Shown here: positions 17,510 to 26,136 of the stretch, one piece after another
Numbering within the stretch: position 1 is the stretch's first letter
Layout: each line of letters begins with the position of its first letter
Assembly: GCF_008711325.1 (NCBI RefSeq)
Contig: NZ_VXDB01000011.1
Span: 62,001 to 126,000, forward strand
DNA: 64,000 nt
From: Roseibium sediminis
GTDB taxonomy: Bacteria > Pseudomonadota > Alphaproteobacteria > Rhizobiales > Stappiaceae
Direction: 5' to 3'
Notes under the pieces: model-generated
Seen by the model: only the letters and a program-made list of their open reading frames with translations
Databases searched by the model: none
What the model was told of the DNA's origin: nothing
Program-made: the position numbers and the translations under genes

Positions 17510-18484
17510 TCAGCCTTGGGGAGCGACAAACAGACCCTCCGGCAAGGTTTTGGCCGCACCGACCAGCTCTTCGCCGCCAAGGCGTGACATCAGCTCCAGC
17601 ATTTTGGCAGCCTGCTCTTCGTTTACAGGTGCATTAGCCGGAATACCGGCAATGTAACCGGCCTTAAGCGCTTCGAACTGCTTGTCATTTTTCACGTTCA
17701 TGATCCCGCGAATACGCTCAAAAGCTGCAGGGTCATTGGCAAGCAAATCCTTGGCCTCACGTGATGCCATTGAGAGGCCCTTGATGAGGTCGGGGTTCTT
17801 GTCCGCCATATCGCCATGGATGACATAACCAAGCAAAGGGGTTTCCGGATCAAGGCCAAGCGCGACGGCTGCATCGGACACCGAAATCAGTTCCTTCATG
17901 CCTGCTGCCTGCATTTTTGCGAGAAAATGCCAGAAGTTGATGGCACCGGCAGTTTCACCGGAAAGCGCGGTCTTGAAGATGAGCGGCGGAGCACCGAAAA
18001 CCTGCTCTGTTTCGGCTGCGAGATCCATGCCGTATTCCTTTTCGGCATAGGCGCGCAGAATCAGCCAGCTCTTGTCGAGCGGTCCTCCGGCAATGCCGAT
18101 TTTCTGCCCCTTCAGGTCCTTGAGCGTTTCAGCGGTGCTGTCCTTTGGAACAACGAGCCCGCCAACGGCCTTGGAGTAGGGGATGAAGCGGTAGTCCTTG
18201 CCTTCCGCTCTTTGGCGCGCAACCCACAGCCAGTCAGCCACCATGATATCGGCTTCGCCGCCCTGAAAGGCGATGCGGGTGGCCGGGTTGCCTGCCATGC
18301 CGACGACTTCAAGATTGAAACCGGCTTTGGTATCAAGGCCATAATGCTTGATCGTGTCGAGTTCCCAGTTCACCGTGCCGGTCTGAAGAACGGCGGCCTT
18401 GAGCGTCGGCTGCTCAGCTTGCGCGGCACCGAAGGTCAACGCCAGCCCGAGCAGGCCCAGCGCAAATTTGCGTAACGCAACCAT
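17510..18484 (-). CDS. NitT/TauT-type ABC substrate-binding protein
   Basis: A 324-residue periplasmic binding protein of the SsuA/NMT1-like class. Signal peptide cleavage is near AQA-EQP. The fold is shown by FQGGEADIMVADWLWVARQR (about 77-96) and the inter-lobe segment LKGQKIGIAGGPLDKSW (about 124-140). The ATG at 18484 follows GGGAGG. Related proteins bind sulfonates, taurine, nitrate or thiamine precursors; none is indicated here. It is the first gene of its operon and is divergent from the CX3CW gene. Its repeated placement beside quinoprotein genes in other genomes is my recollection and needs a neighbourhood search. Confidence 0.82.
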   Translation of the reverse strand: MVALRKFALGLLGLALTFGAAQAEQPTLKAAVLQTGTVNWELDTIKHYGLDTKAGFNLEVVGMAGNPATRIAFQGGEADIMVADWLWVARQRAEGKDYRFIPYSKAVGGLVVPKDSTAETLKDLKGQKIGIAGGPLDKSWLILRAYAEKEYGMDLAAETEQVFGAPPLIFKTALSGETAGAINFWHFLAKMQAAGMKELISVSDAAVALGLDPETPLLGYVIHGDMADKNPDLIKGLSMASREAKDLLANDPAAFERIRGIMNVKNDKQFEALKAGYIAGIPANAPVNEEQAAKMLELMSRLGGEELVGAAKTLPEGLFVAPQG

Positions 18485-18572
18485 GATTTCCTCCCGATTT
18501 TATTTTCTCCTAGAGTATCAGTGGCAAAACTGACGTGAAGTAAGACTTTCGGTCGGGAAACGAGGTGATCGG

Positions 18573-19187
18573 GTGACACTCAAAAGCGGGAGATTCGACG
18601 GGTGCAGGTGGCTGGTGGCCTTGGTCATTCTGGTGTCTGTCAGCCTTCCCGTTCGGGCAGAAACCTATGCCTCGGTTCAGCAGCGCCGTCCTGACCTCTT
18701 TCACCCCGAAACAGGTTTCCGGATTTCGCGGCACAGGGCCCCGACCCCGGAAGATATTCCGCCACCAGCGACTGTTGTGTCAGTCGAGAAGGCCGCCGAG
18801 GCACTCTCTGCCGGGGCTATCGCTGTCGATGTTTCTGGCGCATTGCAATCACGCTACGACGAGTTGGAGGGAACCTGGTTGGTTCGCGGCCCGAGAGACA
18901 GTCTACCGGGGGGCGTGTGGCTGCCTGAAGTCGGGCGCGGGGTGCTGGAACCGGAAATCGACAGCTATCTGAAGGACAATCTGGAGCAGCTGACGGGCGG
19001 TGATCGATCCAGGGTGATTCTTGTGTTCTGCAATGCGGATTGCTGGATGAGCTGGAACGCTGCCCAGCGCATTGCAAAGCTTGGATATTCAAATGTTCTC
19101 TGGTTTCCCGAAGGTGTCGACGGCTGGAAAGAAACAGGGCGTGGTTTGCAGCCCATTCTTCCAGTTCCAGTTAACGTCGATAAGTAG
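18573..19187 (+). CDS. PQQ catabolism-associated rhodanese-like protein with CX3CW motif
   Basis: A 204-residue exported protein with a signal peptide ending near VRA-ETY. The second half resembles a rhodanese fold and carries Cys-Asn-Ala-Asp-Cys-Trp (in [11 protein letters not shown], about residue 152), the signature of the family described as PQQ-dependent catabolism-associated. The two cysteines could form a redox pair or carry sulfur, in keeping with the SoxYZ-like carrier nearby. The GTG at 18573 is the likely start; CGAGG precedes it. It lies 170 nt before the dehydrogenase gene and in the same direction. Confidence 0.82.
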   Translation: MTLKSGRFDGCRWLVALVILVSVSLPVRAETYASVQQRRPDLFHPETGFRISRHRAPTPEDIPPPATVVSVEKAAEALSAGAIAVDVSGALQSRYDELEGTWLVRGPRDSLPGGVWLPEVGRGVLEPEIDSYLKDNLEQLTGGDRSRVILVFCNADCWMSWNAAQRIAKLGYSNVLWFPEGVDGWKETGRGLQPILPVPVNVDK

Positions 19188-19357
19188 AAGAACCGAAAAA
19201 TATCATTAGTTACAGAGGCATGGTCGGGGTGTGCACTTTGGTGCAATTCTCTCGTTTTGACGTTTCTCCTATTGTGCCGCTGCGGAATTCGTCTGCATGC
19301 GCGAAGGTGTACCGCGGAGGGGCACCTTGTTGCGCACTTAATCTGGGAGGATGCAGG
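19188..19357 (+). promoter_or_regulatory. Upstream region of the PQQ dehydrogenase gene with two inverted repeats
   Basis: The 170-nt leader holds a short palindrome TGCAC-N4-GTGCA (19232-19245) and a possible hairpin AAGGTG (19304-19309) / CACCTT (19323-19328). The latter ends 17 nt before the GGGAGG ribosome binding site. Either could be an operator or leader structure for this usually strongly regulated gene; neither is proven. Confidence 0.4.
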
Positions 19358-21121
19358 ATGAGGAAATTCATGGCTGTCGCCGCAGTCGGTCTGTTGGCGG
19401 CAACAGGGGCGCAAGCAGGTGTCACGGAAGAGGATCTGGCAAACGATACCGCCTCGACCGAAAACGTTTTGACCAACGGCATGGGGCGTCACCAACAGCG
19501 GTATTCGCCGCTGAAGTTGATCAACAAGGATAACGTCAAGAACGTTGTTCCGGCTTGGGCCTTTTCTCTGGGAGGTGAAAAGCAGCGCGGTCAGGAAACG
19601 CAGCCGCTTGTCTATGACGGCATCATGTATATCACCGGGTCGTATTCCCGCCTTTACGCCATCGACGTGAAGACCGGTGAAGAGGTCTGGCAGTATGATG
19701 CCCGCCTGCCGGAAGGCATTTTGCCGTGTTGCGATGTGATCAACCGCGGAGCGGCCATCTTTGGCGACAAGATTTATTTCGGCACGCTTGATGCCCGAAT
19801 TGTCGCGCTCGACCTAAAGACGGGCGATGTTGTCTGGCGCAAGAAGATTGCGGACTACAAGGCCGGTTATTCCTACACCGCAGCTCCGTTGATCGTGAAT
19901 GGTCTGGTGATTACAGGCAATTCCGGCGGTGAATTCGGCATCGTCGGCGAAGTGCAGGCGCGTGACGCGGAAACCGGTGAGCTCGTGTGGACCCGTCCGG
20001 TGATCGAAGGTCACATGGGCACCTATAAGGGTCAGGAAAGCACCATGACGGGTACGCTGAACGCGACCTGGCCGGGTGATCTCTGGAAAACGGGTGGCGG
20101 CGCAACCTGGCTCGGCGGAACCTACGACCAAGACACCGACACGATTGTCTTTGGCGCGGGCAATCCTGCCCCCTGGAACAGCTGGCTGCGCTCGGCTGGC
20201 AATCCGGAAGGTACGGAAGGGGACAACCTTTACGCTGCATCGCGTATCGGCATGGATCCGTCAAACGGCGAAATCAAGTGGCACTATCAGACCACGCCAC
20301 GCGAAGGCTGGGACTTTGACGGCGTGAACGAGGTGGTTCCGTTTGTCGATGCAAACGGCAACAAGCGTTATGCCACTGCAGACCGTAATGGTTTCTTCTA
20401 CGTCCTCAACCGCGAAGACGGAAAGTTTGTCGGTGCATGGCCGTTCGTGAAGAACATCACCTGGGCTGAAGGCATCGACGAGACCGGGCGTCCGATCTAT
20501 GTCGAGAGCAACCGTCCGGGTGATCCGACCAAGGCGGCAGACGGCAAGAAGGGCGAAGTCGTCTTTGCCGTTCCCTCGTTCCTTGGCGGCAAGAACTGGA
20601 TGCCGATGGCGCACAGCCCGGACACCGGCCTGTTCTATGTTCCGTCCAACGAGTGGGGCATGGACATCTGGAATGAACCGGTCACCTACAAGAAGGGCGC
20701 TGCCTATCTCGGGTCCGGGTTCACCATCAAGCCGATCTTCGAAGATCACATCGGTTCCCTCAAGGCGATTGATCCGAATACCGGCGAAATCAAGTGGGAA
20801 TACAAGAACAACGCTCCACTTTGGGGTGGCGTGATGACCACCGCTGGCGGTCTTGTGTTCACCGGTACTCCGGAAGGTCACCTCAAGGCCTTTGATGCGA
20901 ACACGGGCGAGGAACTCTGGAAGTTCCAGACCGGTTCGGGCATCGTCGGTCAACCGATCACATGGGAAATGGACGGCGAGCAATACATCGCAGTTGCTTC
21001 CGGTTGGGGCGGCGCGGTTCCGCTGTGGGGCGGTGAAGTCGCCAAGAAGGTCAACTACCTCAATCAGGGTGGATCGATCTGGGTCTTCAAACTGCCAAAG
21101 CAGCTCGCTGCAGCCAACTGA
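19358..21121 (+). CDS. pedH: PQQ-dependent alcohol dehydrogenase, lanthanide type (PedH/ExaA family)
   Basis: A 587-residue periplasmic quinoprotein that oxidises primary alcohols to aldehydes and passes electrons to a cytochrome c. The ATG at 19358 follows GGGAGG by 7 nt and starts a signal peptide (cleavage near AQA-GVT). The eight-bladed propeller resembles ExaA throughout ([22 protein letters not shown]). The adjacent Cys124-Cys125 ring, metal ligands Glu192 and Asn269, and catalytic Asp319 are present. Asp321 (WDFDG) occupies the position where calcium enzymes have Ser or Ala, and is the extra ligand of lanthanide-dependent enzymes such as PedH and XoxF. The overall sequence is closer to ethanol-type ExaA/PedH than to XoxF. 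Followed by a strong hairpin. Confidence 0.93.
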   Translation: MRKFMAVAAVGLLAATGAQAGVTEEDLANDTASTENVLTNGMGRHQQRYSPLKLINKDNVKNVVPAWAFSLGGEKQRGQETQPLVYDGIMYITGSYSRLYAIDVKTGEEVWQYDARLPEGILPCCDVINRGAAIFGDKIYFGTLDARIVALDLKTGDVVWRKKIADYKAGYSYTAAPLIVNGLVITGNSGGEFGIVGEVQARDAETGELVWTRPVIEGHMGTYKGQESTMTGTLNATWPGDLWKTGGGATWLGGTYDQDTDTIVFGAGNPAPWNSWLRSAGNPEGTEGDNLYAASRIGMDPSNGEIKWHYQTTPREGWDFDGVNEVVPFVDANGNKRYATADRNGFFYVLNREDGKFVGAWPFVKNITWAEGIDETGRPIYVESNRPGDPTKAADGKKGEVVFAVPSFLGGKNWMPMAHSPDTGLFYVPSNEWGMDIWNEPVTYKKGAAYLGSGFTIKPIFEDHIGSLKAIDPNTGEIKWEYKNNAPLWGGVMTTAGGLVFTGTPEGHLKAFDANTGEELWKFQTGSGIVGQPITWEMDGEQYIAVASGWGGAVPLWGGEVAKKVNYLNQGGSIWVFKLPKQLAAAN

Positions 21122-21131
21122 TACAACACTG

Positions 21132-21170
21132 CTTCACCGACCTTTTTCTAAGGGTCGGTGAAGTCCTTTC
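21132..21170 (+). terminator. Terminator-like hairpin after the PQQ dehydrogenase gene
   Basis: A perfect 11-bp inverted repeat CTTCACCGACC (21132-21142) / GGTCGGTGAAG (21153-21163) with a 10-nt loop that itself contains five T. The T tract after the stem is weak (TCCTTTC). It lies 10 nt after the stop codon. Confidence 0.7.
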
Positions 21171-21235
21171 GGCAAAACTTGTGGTGGGGTCTGGTTCAGC
21201 CTGTTTTCACTACCTATACTGGAAGGCCGTTATTC

Positions 21236-21943
21236 ATGCTCGCAGAGACAGTTGCCATGGCGAAATTCCTGATTATTGATGATCATCCATTGTTTCGCGA
21301 GGCACTGCACAGTGCTGTGGAATTGGCCTATCCGGAATCCGACACTCAGGACGCAGCCTCGCTGGACGAGGCTTGCAGTTTCCTGACGAAAGACAACAGC
21401 TACGATCTTGCCTTGCTTGACCTCTCCATTCCCGGTGTTCGCGGGATGGAAGGTCTCTTGCATTTGCGTACCCACTTTCCGCGGCTGCCTGTCGTTGTCG
21501 TCTCGGGAAATGACGATCCACGAATCGTCTCTCAGGTTTTGGCCTACGGGGCTGCAGGCTTCATTCCCAAGTCGTCCAAGAAAGCAGTGCTTGCCGACGC
21601 AATCCAGCACGTCATGAGTGGGGCGGTCTATATTCCTGAGGAGTTGAGCGACGCGGGAGAAAGTCTCGACGAAAAAACACGCGAAATGATCCAGCGTGTC
21701 GCCAGTCTGACGCCGCAGCAGATGAAGGTTCTCAAGATGATCTGTGACGGTCTGCTCAACAAGCAGATCGCCTATGAACTCAGCGTCGGTGAGACCACCG
21801 TAAAGGCGCATGTTTCGGAGATCCTGCGCAAACTGAATGTCTTCAGCCGGACACAGGCCGTCATCGAAATCAGCAAGCTGGAAGCCATCGGCGCTATCGA
21901 ACCGGTGCTGGGCGAACCAACAAGTGATGCGCCCGGCGCTTAG
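21236..21943 (+). CDS. LuxR-type response regulator (AgmR/PedR1/ErbR-like)
   Basis: A 235-residue DNA-binding response regulator. The receiver domain (about 10-125) has Asp15-Asp16, phospho-acceptor Asp62 (LLDLSIPG) and a conserved Lys in FIPKSS. The C-terminal LuxR helix-turn-helix (about 155-212) includes LTPQQMKVL and GETTVKAHVSEILRKL. The ATG at 21236 has GGAAGG 9 nt upstream; a second ATG at 21257 would remove seven residues. In pseudomonads, regulators of this type (AgmR/ErbR, PedR1) control PQQ alcohol dehydrogenases, and this gene lies directly after one. It is convergent with the hybrid kinase gene, its plausible partner. Confidence 0.87.
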   Translation: MLAETVAMAKFLIIDDHPLFREALHSAVELAYPESDTQDAASLDEACSFLTKDNSYDLALLDLSIPGVRGMEGLLHLRTHFPRLPVVVVSGNDDPRIVSQVLAYGAAGFIPKSSKKAVLADAIQHVMSGAVYIPEELSDAGESLDEKTREMIQRVASLTPQQMKVLKMICDGLLNKQIAYELSVGETTVKAHVSEILRKLNVFSRTQAVIEISKLEAIGAIEPVLGEPTSDAPGA

Positions 21944-21980
21944 GCACCACGCCTGATACCCGGACAAGGCAATTCAACAC

Positions 21981-23342
21981 TCACGTGCTTCGGCTCTGGA
22001 TGAGGTGGCTCATCAACGCGCGCAACTGCGCAGGCTTGACTGGTTTCGACATATACTCATGCCCCAATTCGTCGACGCGGGCTTGAACGGCTTTCGAGGT
22101 GTCGGCGGTCGCCAGTATCGCGGGAACATCATGCGGAAGATGGTTCCTCAAGGCAGCCAGCGTTTCGGTGCCCAGATCGCCATCGTCCAGATGATGGTCC
22201 GCTATGATCAGTTCCGGCAGCCATTCGCTGGACGCCACGGCTTCAATAGCGCGTTCCTTGTTTGGGACGATGCGGCAGTCGATCTCCCAGTTGTTCATGA
22301 GCAGCGACATGGCTTCAATAACCGCCGGGTCGTTCTCGATGACCAGAACCCGCTTTCCGGACAGGGACCCGTCGCGCAGGACAGGCTGCGCCGGGCGGCT
22401 AAACTGGCAGGGCGCAGGTGGGGGCGCATCCGGCACGACAGGGACTTCAATTCGAAATGTGCTGCCACGTCCGGGTTCCGAGGTCACCGTCATGGAGTGA
22501 TCGAGCGCAGTGACCAGTCGCCGGACAATGGACAGGCCAAGGCCAAGCGCGCACTCATTGTCTGCGACAGCTGCCTTTCCGTGACTGCCCCTGTGAAATT
22601 CTTCGAAGATTGTTTCCAGTTGGTCTTCCTGAATTCCGCAGCCTGTGTCGATCACCTCAAGTGACAGTCCATCACCGGAACGGCGCGTCCCGATCAAAAT
22701 GCCGCCTTTCTCGGTATAGCGAATGGCGTTGGAAATGAGATTTTGCAGCGCGCGTCGCAACATGGACCGGTCTGTCAGAACAGATTCACTTGCAATGGAT
22801 ATGCGCAGCTTCAAACCCTTGCGCTCGGCGATCGGACGAAGGTCCGACAACAGGCTTTCGATCAGATGCGGTAGATAAACCGGGGTGAAGTTTGGCTTGG
22901 TGACACCCGCATCCAGTCGAGAGATATCGAGCAGGGTCCGAAGCAGCTCGTTCATTGTGTCGAGCGACCGTTCCACCTGTTGCACCATGGAACGGGCGGC
23001 ATCTGTCTGCTGAAGGTCGTAGAGCGAGGATATCGTCAGCTGCGCGGCATTGAGCGGCTGCAGGATGTCATGGCTCGCCGCAGCCAGAAAGCGGGTCTTG
23101 GACTGGTTAGCACGCTCCGAAATTTCCTTTTGCCGCGCCAATTCGCAGTTGGCTTCTTCCAGCGAATGCAACGTACTCGTCAATTCATCGGTGCGACGGC
23201 GAACCTGCCCCTCAAGCGATATGGCTGTCTGAAAGAGTGAAAATGCGTTTCTCTGCTGGTCGATGGCCAGCTCGACACGATTGACCAGTGCATCATTGAT
23301 CCGTTTCAGACGTTCAATGTCATCAATCTCTGCCAGGCTCAT
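21981..23342 (-). CDS. Soluble hybrid histidine kinase, NahK/ErcS'-like
   Basis: A 453-residue cytoplasmic kinase with no membrane helix. A coiled-coil N terminus (about 5-85) leads to HisKA with phospho-acceptor His91 (AAASHDILQPL), then HATPase (NLISNAIRYTEKGG, DTGCGI, ALGLGLSIV) and a C-terminal receiver whose phospho-acceptor is about Asp382 (IADHHL). NahK/ErcS' proteins of pseudomonads share this HDILQPL type of kinase core but have PAS domains, which are absent here. The start at 23342 follows GGAG and overlaps the FIST gene by 20 nt; an in-frame ATG at 23360 is possible. The overlap implies the FIST protein is its sensor partner. Confidence 0.88.
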   Translation of the reverse strand: MSLAEIDDIERLKRINDALVNRVELAIDQQRNAFSLFQTAISLEGQVRRRTDELTSTLHSLEEANCELARQKEISERANQSKTRFLAAASHDILQPLNAAQLTISSLYDLQQTDAARSMVQQVERSLDTMNELLRTLLDISRLDAGVTKPNFTPVYLPHLIESLLSDLRPIAERKGLKLRISIASESVLTDRSMLRRALQNLISNAIRYTEKGGILIGTRRSGDGLSLEVIDTGCGIQEDQLETIFEEFHRGSHGKAAVADNECALGLGLSIVRRLVTALDHSMTVTSEPGRGSTFRIEVPVVPDAPPPAPCQFSRPAQPVLRDGSLSGKRVLVIENDPAVIEAMSLLMNNWEIDCRIVPNKERAIEAVASSEWLPELIIADHHLDDGDLGTETLAALRNHLPHDVPAILATADTSKAVQARVDELGHEYMSKPVKPAQLRALMSHLIQSRST

Positions 23343-24537
23343 GGGGATCTCCGCTCTCAACGGCAGGGCCGAAAGCGATGCCGGTGAAAGTCTGGTTCAG
23401 GTGCATTGAGTGATATTGTTCGCCATAGGTGTTGAAGCCTATGACGTTGTTTTCGCGATAAAGGCTTTGAATTCTCTGGGTCGCCTGACGGTTCTGGGCG
23501 TCAATCCGGCGCAGCACACAATCAAAGCCGAGAACAAAATCGATGTCGCCGAGGTCTTCACGAACGGCGTCAAAGGCAACCTTCGTTGTCCGCGTCATGC
23601 CCTCGGGTTCCGCTACTGTCAGAACGATTCCGTCGTCAATTGCGCAGAAGAAAGAGAGCGAGCCGTCTGGGTTCACCTTCTGGACGGACCGGCAATAATA
23701 TTCGCCGCCAACGCGCACAACGAGCGGATGCGAGGCAAAGCTCATCGGTGACAGCTCGCCGGGGGGCATGCCGATCACGCGCGCATATTCGCTGGCAGCC
23801 TCGGCGGCATTGAATTCGTGGATGATGCGCCGTTCCGGATCGGACTTGGTGACCACCAGCTTTCGGTCGGTCGGAACGAAGTTGTCCGTCTTGAAAATGC
23901 GAAACGGCACCTCGGTGCGTACGAGGATCAGCAAGGCGCAGTCGTTTCCGATCTCTCCATTCAGGATCAGGGAAGTTTCTGCAAACCGCATGTCATCGCC
24001 AGCGGACCCGCCAAGCAACGGAATTTCCTCAAGTGCCCAGTGAAAAGCCGCGGTAACCGTTTCCTCCGCAACTGACAGGCCATCAATGAGGCTGAGGGCA
24101 AAGGTCTCCGTACTTCCGGAACGGGATTGGGTTGCCGAAGTGCCTGCCTCTTGAAGAAACTTCTTTTTCGCCTCTGTTACCAAAGATACGATTCGGTCGA
24201 AGCCAATTGTTCGAAGGTCTGGAATGCGAACGGTAGAAAAAGAAAACTCATCCCGGGGGAAGAGGATGGCAACCAAGCCACCGAAGGTCACCTCCGCTCC
24301 GCCGATTTCTCCGGCCGTCGAACAGGCTGCGTATTGAAGGGTTGGTGCGTTACGCGCCAGTCCGTCCCGGATGTCTTCGGGGGTGAAATGGGTCTGGGAG
24401 AAAAAAACCAGGCCAAAGCCGTAGCGCCCGGACGCATGTGCAGCAGCCAGGTCGTTCCAGAATTTGCTATCCTCCAACCGGTCCGTTGCCAACGAGATGA
24501 CACCGCACCGGAAGCGCATGCCGCCAATGGGCTGCAT
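23323..24537 (-). CDS. FIST N/C-domain sensor protein (NosP-like)
   Basis: A 404-residue cytoplasmic protein with a FIST_N domain (about 30-220) followed by FIST_C (about 225-390), including CSTAGEIGG and LLGGSAGDD. FIST proteins sense small ligands. The subgroup called NosP binds haem and nitric oxide and is encoded next to a NahK-type hybrid kinase, exactly the arrangement seen here. In Pseudomonas aeruginosa that pair lies near the ethanol oxidation regulators, again like this window. The start at 24537 follows GGGAGG. Haem binding is inferred from the pairing; other FIST proteins may bind amino acids. Confidence 0.85.
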   Translation of the reverse strand: MQPIGGMRFRCGVISLATDRLEDSKFWNDLAAAHASGRYGFGLVFFSQTHFTPEDIRDGLARNAPTLQYAACSTAGEIGGAEVTFGGLVAILFPRDEFSFSTVRIPDLRTIGFDRIVSLVTEAKKKFLQEAGTSATQSRSGSTETFALSLIDGLSVAEETVTAAFHWALEEIPLLGGSAGDDMRFAETSLILNGEIGNDCALLILVRTEVPFRIFKTDNFVPTDRKLVVTKSDPERRIIHEFNAAEAASEYARVIGMPPGELSPMSFASHPLVVRVGGEYYCRSVQKVNPDGSLSFFCAIDDGIVLTVAEPEGMTRTTKVAFDAVREDLGDIDFVLGFDCVLRRIDAQNRQATQRIQSLYRENNVIGFNTYGEQYHSMHLNQTFTGIAFGPAVESGDPHEPGRD

Positions 24538-24735
24538 ATTTTCCTCCCAAACGCGGTTACCGCTAATGTCGCAGTTTTCCGCGCCTCAAGGAATTTGTAC
24601 CCTTGCGATGAAAAAATTGCAAAGTTTGACGACCCGTCCAAAAGTACAGTGTACATATGGTCCGGGCTGCTCTTTCCTGATGGGTAATTAAAAATAGGCG
24701 TGCCATCTGAATCGGCACGCAGAGGAGGATTCACG
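24538..24735. promoter_or_regulatory. Divergent region between FIST and coxG genes
   Basis: 198 nt that must contain both promoters. A palindrome GTACA-G-TGTAC (24644-24654) could be an operator. A hairpin GCGTGCC/GGCACGC (24698-24704/24714-24720) ends 2-3 nt before the GAGGAGG ribosome binding site of coxG and could affect translation. Confidence 0.45.
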
Positions 24736-25416
24736 ATGGACATGGAGGGCACCTACCGGATCCCCGCGTCTCGCGAAACGGTCTGGCAGGCACTGAATGA
24801 TCCGGAAGTCTTGAAGGCTTGCATCCCCGGTTGCGAATCCCTGGAAATGACCAGCCCCACCGAAATGACGGCGGCTGTGACATCCAAGATCGGACCGGTG
24901 AAAGCCAAGTTCAAAGGCGCTGTCACCCTTGAGAACATCAACGCTCCCGAAAGCTACACCATCGTGGGTGAAGGCAAGGGCGGTGTGGCCGGATTTGCCA
25001 AGGGATCAGCGGATGTTTCGCTGGCCGAGGACGGCAGCGAAACAGTTCTCACTTACACCGCCAAGGCGCAGGTTGGCGGCAAGCTCGCACAGCTTGGCAG
25101 CCGCCTGATTGATTCCACTGCCAAGAAAATGGCCGACGAGTTTTTTGGAAAGTTTTCCGAAACAGTTGGCGGTCCATCCTCCACGGATGATCTGGATGCA
25201 GGCGTGGTTGAAGAGGCCAAGCGCATTGCACTGGAAGATGCGCCTTCGGCAGCCGTACACGCTGTTGAAGCGGTAGAACACGCTGCGGAAGAAGCGGTTC
25301 ACAAGGTGGAGGAAAAAGTCGAACAGGCCGCCGAACGCGGCGCCTTTGGTGGACCGATGGTCTGGGGGCTTCTTGCTCTCGGCGCCGTTGTCGTCATTTT
25401 GGCACTGATGAGCTGA
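24736..25416 (+). CDS. coxG: CoxG-family SRPBCC protein with C-terminal membrane anchor
   Basis: A 226-residue protein. Residues 1-145 form the START-like SRPBCC domain of CoxG (starting MDMEGTYRIPAS, with VLKACIPGCES). An Ala/Glu-rich charged linker (about 160-205, likely helical) connects to a C-terminal transmembrane helix (about 207-225). CoxG tethers molybdenum hydroxylases such as CO dehydrogenase to the inner membrane and helps electrons reach the quinone pool. The ATG at 24736 follows GAGGAGG; a longer in-frame start at 24700 lacks one. First gene of the coxG-S-L-M group. Confidence 0.88.
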   Translation: MDMEGTYRIPASRETVWQALNDPEVLKACIPGCESLEMTSPTEMTAAVTSKIGPVKAKFKGAVTLENINAPESYTIVGEGKGGVAGFAKGSADVSLAEDGSETVLTYTAKAQVGGKLAQLGSRLIDSTAKKMADEFFGKFSETVGGPSSTDDLDAGVVEEAKRIALEDAPSAAVHAVEAVEHAAEEAVHKVEEKVEQAAERGAFGGPMVWGLLALGAVVVILALMS

Positions 25417-25507
25417 AAGGTTTGAACCTTCTGCAATTATAGTCATATTTAACAGGAAGGCATACATGGCAGGGTTGTAACTGCCAGACCTTGGGAGAGG
25501 AGGATTT

Positions 25508-25999
25508 ATGTCTCAGATATCTATGGTGGTGAATGGCAAGCGCGTGAGCGGTACGGTGGAGGATCGTACCCTGCTTGTGTCGTTCATTCGCGAAAATCAG
25601 GGCCTTACAGGGACCCATGTTGGATGTGATACGTCGCAATGCGGCGCATGTGTCGTCCATGTCGATGGCAAGGCCGTAAAGTCCTGCACCATGTTGGCCG
25701 TTCAGGCCAATGGCAGCGAAGTGACAACCCTTGAAGGGGTTGCATCGGGCGGTGAGCTGCATCCTGTTCAGGCCGCGTTCCGTGAACACCACGGTTTGCA
25801 GTGCGGTTTCTGTACTCCGGGCATGATCATGTCCGCAATCGACATGATCAATCGTCACGGTGCGGGCAACCTCGACGAGGCAACCATCCGCCACGAGCTG
25901 GAAGGCAACATCTGCCGCTGCACCGGCTATCAGAACATCGTCAAGGCGATCAAGGCAGCATCCGATCAAATGGCAGGCATGGCTCAGGCTGCGGAATAA
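25508..25999 (+). CDS. coxS: Molybdenum hydroxylase small subunit, 2Fe-2S protein (CoxS)
   Basis: A 163-residue iron-sulfur subunit that passes electrons from the molybdenum centre to FAD. All eight cluster cysteines are visible: Cys40, 45, 48 and 60 for the plant-type cluster and Cys99, 102, 136 and 138 for the second cluster (CGFCTPG, CRCTGYQ). The ATG at 25508 follows GAGAGGAGG. It is 91 nt after coxG and 137 nt before coxL. Length is normal. The family includes CO dehydrogenase and aldehyde or xanthine oxidases. Confidence 0.93.
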   Translation: MSQISMVVNGKRVSGTVEDRTLLVSFIRENQGLTGTHVGCDTSQCGACVVHVDGKAVKSCTMLAVQANGSEVTTLEGVASGGELHPVQAAFREHHGLQCGFCTPGMIMSAIDMINRHGAGNLDEATIRHELEGNICRCTGYQNIVKAIKAASDQMAGMAQAAE

Positions 26000-26136
26000 C
26001 GTTACGCGCGCCGGTCGGTCGAATATTGGACGATCCTCTGGAGCGCAAACTCAGACAAGCGCGGCGTAGGCGAGGAGGCCTGCTCCGACAGCGCCCGGTT
26101 CAGGGTGCCTGATCAAGAGTTTTGGGAGAGAGACAT

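Noticed and set aside
19358..21121. Calling the quinoprotein XoxF methanol dehydrogenase
   Set aside because: It shares the lanthanide Asp with XoxF, but sequence stretches outside the active site follow ExaA/PedH.
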